From Planctomycetaceae bacterium (lineage in GTDB: Bacteria > Planctomycetota > Planctomycetia > Pirellulales > Thermoguttaceae), in NCBI GenBank assembly GCA_009776995.1, contig WRMR01000368.1, positions 1 through 5,203 of the forward strand: a stretch of 5,203 nucleotides of DNA. Reading direction: 5' to 3'. Shown in pieces: positions 5,004 through 5,203 of the stretch (positions within the stretch are counted from its first letter, which is position 1; every line of letters starts with the position of its first letter). The notes beneath the pieces were generated by a model that worked only from the letters and a program-made list of their open reading frames with translations, had not been told where the DNA came from and made no database searches. The position numbers and the translations under genes are program-made.

Positions 5004-5203
5004 CACTATCGAGTTCTGGTTTCACATGGCGCGGGCTTCGGTGTCGTTGGTGACTTGCTCCGTTTCGAGATTCCACTGTAGTTTGTGACCGCTGAACCGC
5101 ATTGAAATCACCACAATCATCGGGTTCGCCTACTTCGCTCTGACAACGGGAAGTTCGTTCCAGGAGACCGTGTAGCTCGGACTGCAATGATCCGATGCTC
5201 CCC
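5004..5203. other. Right-edge segment without a supported gene
   Basis: A minus-strand open frame of about 79 codons crosses this stretch but runs into the tRNA-like T arm, ending in a translation typical of spurious frames over tRNA genes, so I reject it. Local inverted repeats exist on the minus strand: TCGGA with TCCGA near the edge (about 5176-5194), and GAACC with GGTTC further in (about 5093-5126). They would allow a folded RNA continuous with the tRNA-like 3' end. I recognise no known RNA family. Confidence 0.3.

Noticed and set aside
4948..5187. Minus-strand 79-codon frame at the right end
   Set aside because: It reads through the tRNA-like T arm and ends in the residues such arms usually give when translated. 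It has no family features.
4955..5203. Complete tmRNA, or a tRNA with a group I intron
   Set aside because: I found no tag-peptide frame ending in the usual small hydrophobic residues, no G-U at the alanine identity position, and no clear group I core strands. The 5' end would lie outside the window, so this stays undecided rather than called.

Overview
The window looks like bacterial chromosome from a diderm (Gram-negative) organism. The best guess is a Planctomycetota or related PVC-type bacterium, judged mainly from an outer-membrane porin of the phosphate-selective O/P type with a short coiled coil behind its signal peptide. That taxonomic call is inference. No rRNA or complete tRNA is present to anchor it.

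Layout from left to right. Positions 8-307 hold a tandem repeat array of about seven 43-bp units, each made of two half-units of 21 and 22 bp that share the core TCACCGCTC. It lies just beyond the 3' end of the first gene, and 308-468 is unassigned. Three genes then run leftward on the minus strand: an Rrf2-family regulator (2939-3343), a porin (1401-2807) and a ThiF-type adenylyltransferase with an N-terminal ThiS-like domain (469-1278). They are co-directional but separated by 131 and 122 bp, so they may be a loose operon or separate units. Divergent from rrf2, on the plus strand, is a small two-helix membrane protein with a histidine-rich loop (3464-3832). The 120-bp shared upstream region carries a good promoter for rrf2, a palindrome over its -10 box and a pair of direct repeats.

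The right third is remodelled. Positions 4051-4740 (minus) encode only the C-terminal part of an IS110-family recombinase; the N-terminal DEDD/RuvC domain is gone. Positions 4741-5203 contain no protein gene I can support. They hold a GC-rich hairpin at the break, an intrinsic terminator reading leftward (4810-4847), two further perfect hairpins, and the 3' portion of a tRNA-like element on the minus strand with no recognisable 5' half.

How the genes may relate: Rrf2 proteins often sense Fe-S status or cysteine supply, and ThiF activates a sulfur carrier, so a sulfur or redox theme is possible. Nothing in the sequence proves that Rrf2 controls its neighbours. The most interesting items are the half-unit repeat array whose hairpins are better paired in the RNA read in the thiF direction, the histidine-rich membrane protein divergent from Rrf2, and the tRNA-like 3' end beside the broken IS110 element.
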